NCBI RefSeq assembly: GCF_013149275.1 | Contig: NZ_JABGNA010000014.1 | Span: 62,001 to 126,000, forward strand | Length of the DNA stretch: 64,000 nucleotides | Reading direction: 5' to 3' | Origin: Mucilaginibacter sp. SG564 | Lineage (GTDB): Bacteria; Bacteroidota; Bacteroidia; Sphingobacteriales; Sphingobacteriaceae | Shown: positions 62,694 through 64,000 of the stretch, piece after piece | Layout of the letters: each line of letters begins with the position of its first letter | How positions within the stretch are numbered: the first letter of the stretch is position 1 | Notes under the pieces: generated by a model | What the model was told of the DNA's origin: nothing | Seen by the model: only the letters and a program-made list of their open reading frames with translations | Database searches by the model: none | Made by a program: the position numbers and the translations under genes

Positions 62694-63590
62694 TTACGCC
62701 ATTTCCTTTATAAAAATCTCCTTGATACGCTCTATCTCCTTGGCATAGATGGTTTTCTTACGCATAGAAAAATACAGCGTGTTCTCTACCTTTTTGCGGC
62801 CTTCCCATATCAATTTTACATCACCGGCCTCTAACTCCTGTTTACATAAAAAATCGGGGATCACCGCCAGGCCTGTTCCGCTGCTCAGACATCTCACTAT
62901 CGAATTTAAATTCGGCACAATAAAATTGGGCTTAAAATTAGGACGCTTGTTAAAGTTGTTATACCAAAAACGCAGCCAGTGTTCCATATCGCCGGTGGTG
63001 CCATACCAGCGTTGCGCACTAAGCCATTCCTCTAAACCGGTCATATCATCCAGCGCCAGCAATCTGTCAAACTCACCACAGTCAATATTTTTCCCGGCAA
63101 CCAGCACAATGGTTTCCTTTGAAAAAGGAGTGTATTCAATGCTTTTATTACTGCCTTTTTCCGGGGTGATGATCAGGTCGAGAATGCCGTTATCCAGATC
63201 GGCCAGCATCTGCGGGTATTCGCCAAACTTAATGATCACGTTAAAAGGCAACGTAGCCAGGTAAGGTTCCAGCGTAATCTGGAAAGTCTCGAAGCACATC
63301 CCTATACTGATAGTAGGCGTATCCTTTTCGGTACTGCGATGGAAATGTTTCTCTGCCGACTCCAGTTTCTCCAGTGCTTCCTGGATATAGTTATACAGGA
63401 TCTTCCCCCGCTCAGTCGAAACCATTTTTCTTGACGTGCGATCAAACAGTTTATAACCCACATACGCCTCTAACGAACCAAGGTGCAAACTCACACCTGG
63501 CTGCGATACATACAGTGCTTCGGCCGCGCCGGTAAGCGTGCCTGTTTCATATATCGCTTTAAAAGTTCGGTACCACTCTAAATTTACCAT
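62694..63590 (-). CDS. LysR-family transcriptional regulator
   Basis: A 298-residue regulator with the N-terminal LysR helix-turn-helix, FKAIYETGTLTGAAEALYVSQPGVSLHLGSLEAYVGYKLFDRTSRKM in parts (residues about 9-56), and a two-lobed effector-binding domain. It is divergent from the MdaB-like quinone reductase gene at 63693, 102 bases away, and by the usual LysR pattern should control that gene, probably in response to quinones or electrophiles. The predicted binding region lies in 63591-63692. Confidence 0.95.
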   Translation of the reverse strand: MVNLEWYRTFKAIYETGTLTGAAEALYVSQPGVSLHLGSLEAYVGYKLFDRTSRKMVSTERGKILYNYIQEALEKLESAEKHFHRSTEKDTPTISIGMCFETFQITLEPYLATLPFNVIIKFGEYPQMLADLDNGILDLIITPEKGSNKSIEYTPFSKETIVLVAGKNIDCGEFDRLLALDDMTGLEEWLSAQRWYGTTGDMEHWLRFWYNNFNKRPNFKPNFIVPNLNSIVRCLSSGTGLAVIPDFLCKQELEAGDVKLIWEGRKKVENTLYFSMRKKTIYAKEIERIKEIFIKEMA

Positions 63591-63659
63591 AACCTATACT
63601 ATTATAATTATGATACAAATGTATGATTTAAATTATTTCAATAGTAGATAAATCCGCCC

Positions 63660-63690
63660 TAATTTTGTCTTATCAAAATTTAAGATAAGA
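63660..63690 (+). promoter_or_regulatory. Promoter of the MdaB-like gene with LysR-type inverted repeat
   Basis: TAATTTTG at 63660-63667 matches the -7 consensus TAnnTTTG. It is followed by TCTTATC at 63668-63674 and GATAAGA at 63684-63690, an inverted repeat with a 9-base spacer. An upstream ATAC-AAAT-GTAT motif lies near 63613-63624. Confidence 0.5.
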
Positions 63691-63692
63691 AC

Positions 63693-64000
63693 ATGAAAAA
63701 AATATTTGTAATAAACGGAGGACAAAAATTTGGTCATTCCGGCGGTCAATTCAACAAAACCATAAGCGATGCCACTGTTGAATTTTTCAGCAACCAGCCA
63801 GGTTATGAGGTAAAATATACCGATGTTAATGATAATTACGATCCGGCCGAAGAAGTTGAAAAATACGTTTGGGCCGATGTGGTGATCTACCATATTCCTA
63901 TCTGGTGGTTCCAGGTGCCGCATGCACTAAAACAATATATCGATGTGGTGTTTACCGAAGGTCATGCCAAAGGCATTTACCACAGTGATGGCCGTTCATC
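63693..64000 (+). CDS. NAD(P)H:quinone reductase, MdaB-like, partial (3' end outside window)
   Basis: The ATG at 63693 opens a frame still open at the right edge, giving 102 residues. The flavodoxin-like fold is visible in KKIFVINGGQKFGHSGGQFN and in ADVVIYHIPIWWFQVPHALKQYIDVVF, read in parts, which match the modulator of drug activity B (MdaB) family of FAD-containing quinone reductases. The gene is divergent from LysR. The C-terminal half is not in the window. Confidence 0.92.
   Translation, partial: MKKIFVINGGQKFGHSGGQFNKTISDATVEFFSNQPGYEVKYTDVNDNYDPAEEVEKYVWADVVIYHIPIWWFQVPHALKQYIDVVFTEGHAKGIYHSDGRS

Noticed and set aside
63633..63923. Minus-strand ORF of 96 codons at the right edge
   Set aside because: Shadow of the MdaB-like gene, which has clear flavodoxin-family motifs on the other strand.
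1..64000. CRISPR arrays, tRNA or rRNA genes, transposases, prophage genes
   Set aside because: No regularly spaced repeats, no cloverleaf-like or rRNA-like sequence, and no transposase or phage protein was recognised on reading both strands.

Overview
The window comes from a Bacteroidota chromosome, most likely family Sphingobacteriaceae (Mucilaginibacter/Pedobacter-like). The grounds are two SusC/SusD pairs run by ECF sigma/FecR systems, S46 peptidase, LpoB/COG3014 lipoproteins, DUF3347 and OMP_b-brl receptors, LytTR regulators, and -7 boxes of the Bacteroidota type TAnnTTTG. No rRNA, tRNA, CRISPR array, transposase or phage gene was seen. Genus assignment is inference.

Layout. (1) 1-13501: a ribosomally made peptide (RiPP) locus, cut by the left edge. 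It has an unrecognised partial gene, an MDR-family reductase, a small protein that may have an ADP-ribosyltransferase-like fold, a full-length LanB dehydratase, an opposing UPF0489/peptide-arginase-like gene, an alpha/beta hydrolase, a second full-length LanB, a LytTR regulator with its LytS-type kinase, a Thr/Ser-rich, Cys-free 60-residue ORF that is my best precursor candidate, and a second LytTR regulator. No LanC cyclase or transporter is visible. (2) 13812-16644: a TetR/MFS/small membrane protein/isochorismatase-like operon. (3) 16950-23457: an outer-membrane beta-barrel receptor, a secreted GH28-like beta-helix protein and an azoreductase with a perfect operator-like palindrome. (4) 23458-24568: an island of dispersed repeats without a credible gene. 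(5) 24569-28126: a Gly/Trp-rich secreted protein, an LpoB-like lipoprotein, a COG3014 lipoprotein and a DUF1801 protein.

(6) 28440-35042: ECF sigma, FecR, SusC (with STN domain) and SusD, ending in a strong terminator. (7) 35172-38565: a copper locus with a His/Cys-rich small protein, DUF3347 and a multicopper oxidase carrying a C-terminal outer-membrane-barrel-like domain. (8) 38873-40102: a seven-heme cytochrome c lipoprotein. (9) 40264-48288, minus strand: a second sigma/FecR/SusC/SusD system whose sigma and FecR genes are separated by an opposing MarR-GNAT pair. (10) 48572-53554: two convergent operons, cobW(COG0523)-lgt and thioredoxin-reductase-like/S46 peptidase, sharing a terminator; each has a perfect 13-5-13 palindrome with the same GCAA-N5-TTGC core upstream, suggesting one shared regulator. 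(11) 53702-57954: a sugar porter and mannose-6-phosphate-isomerase-like operon divergent from a GntR/UTRA regulator. (12) 58076-64000: small hypotheticals, two divergent family 2 glycosyltransferases, an alpha-ketoglutaric semialdehyde dehydrogenase and a LysR/MdaB-type quinone reductase divergent pair cut by the right edge.

The most interesting part is region 1. The gene set predicts a peptide whose Ser/Thr residues are dehydrated and perhaps reduced, and whose Arg may be converted to ornithine, with no lanthionine cyclase in view. Functions here rest on motifs read by eye; no database search was run.
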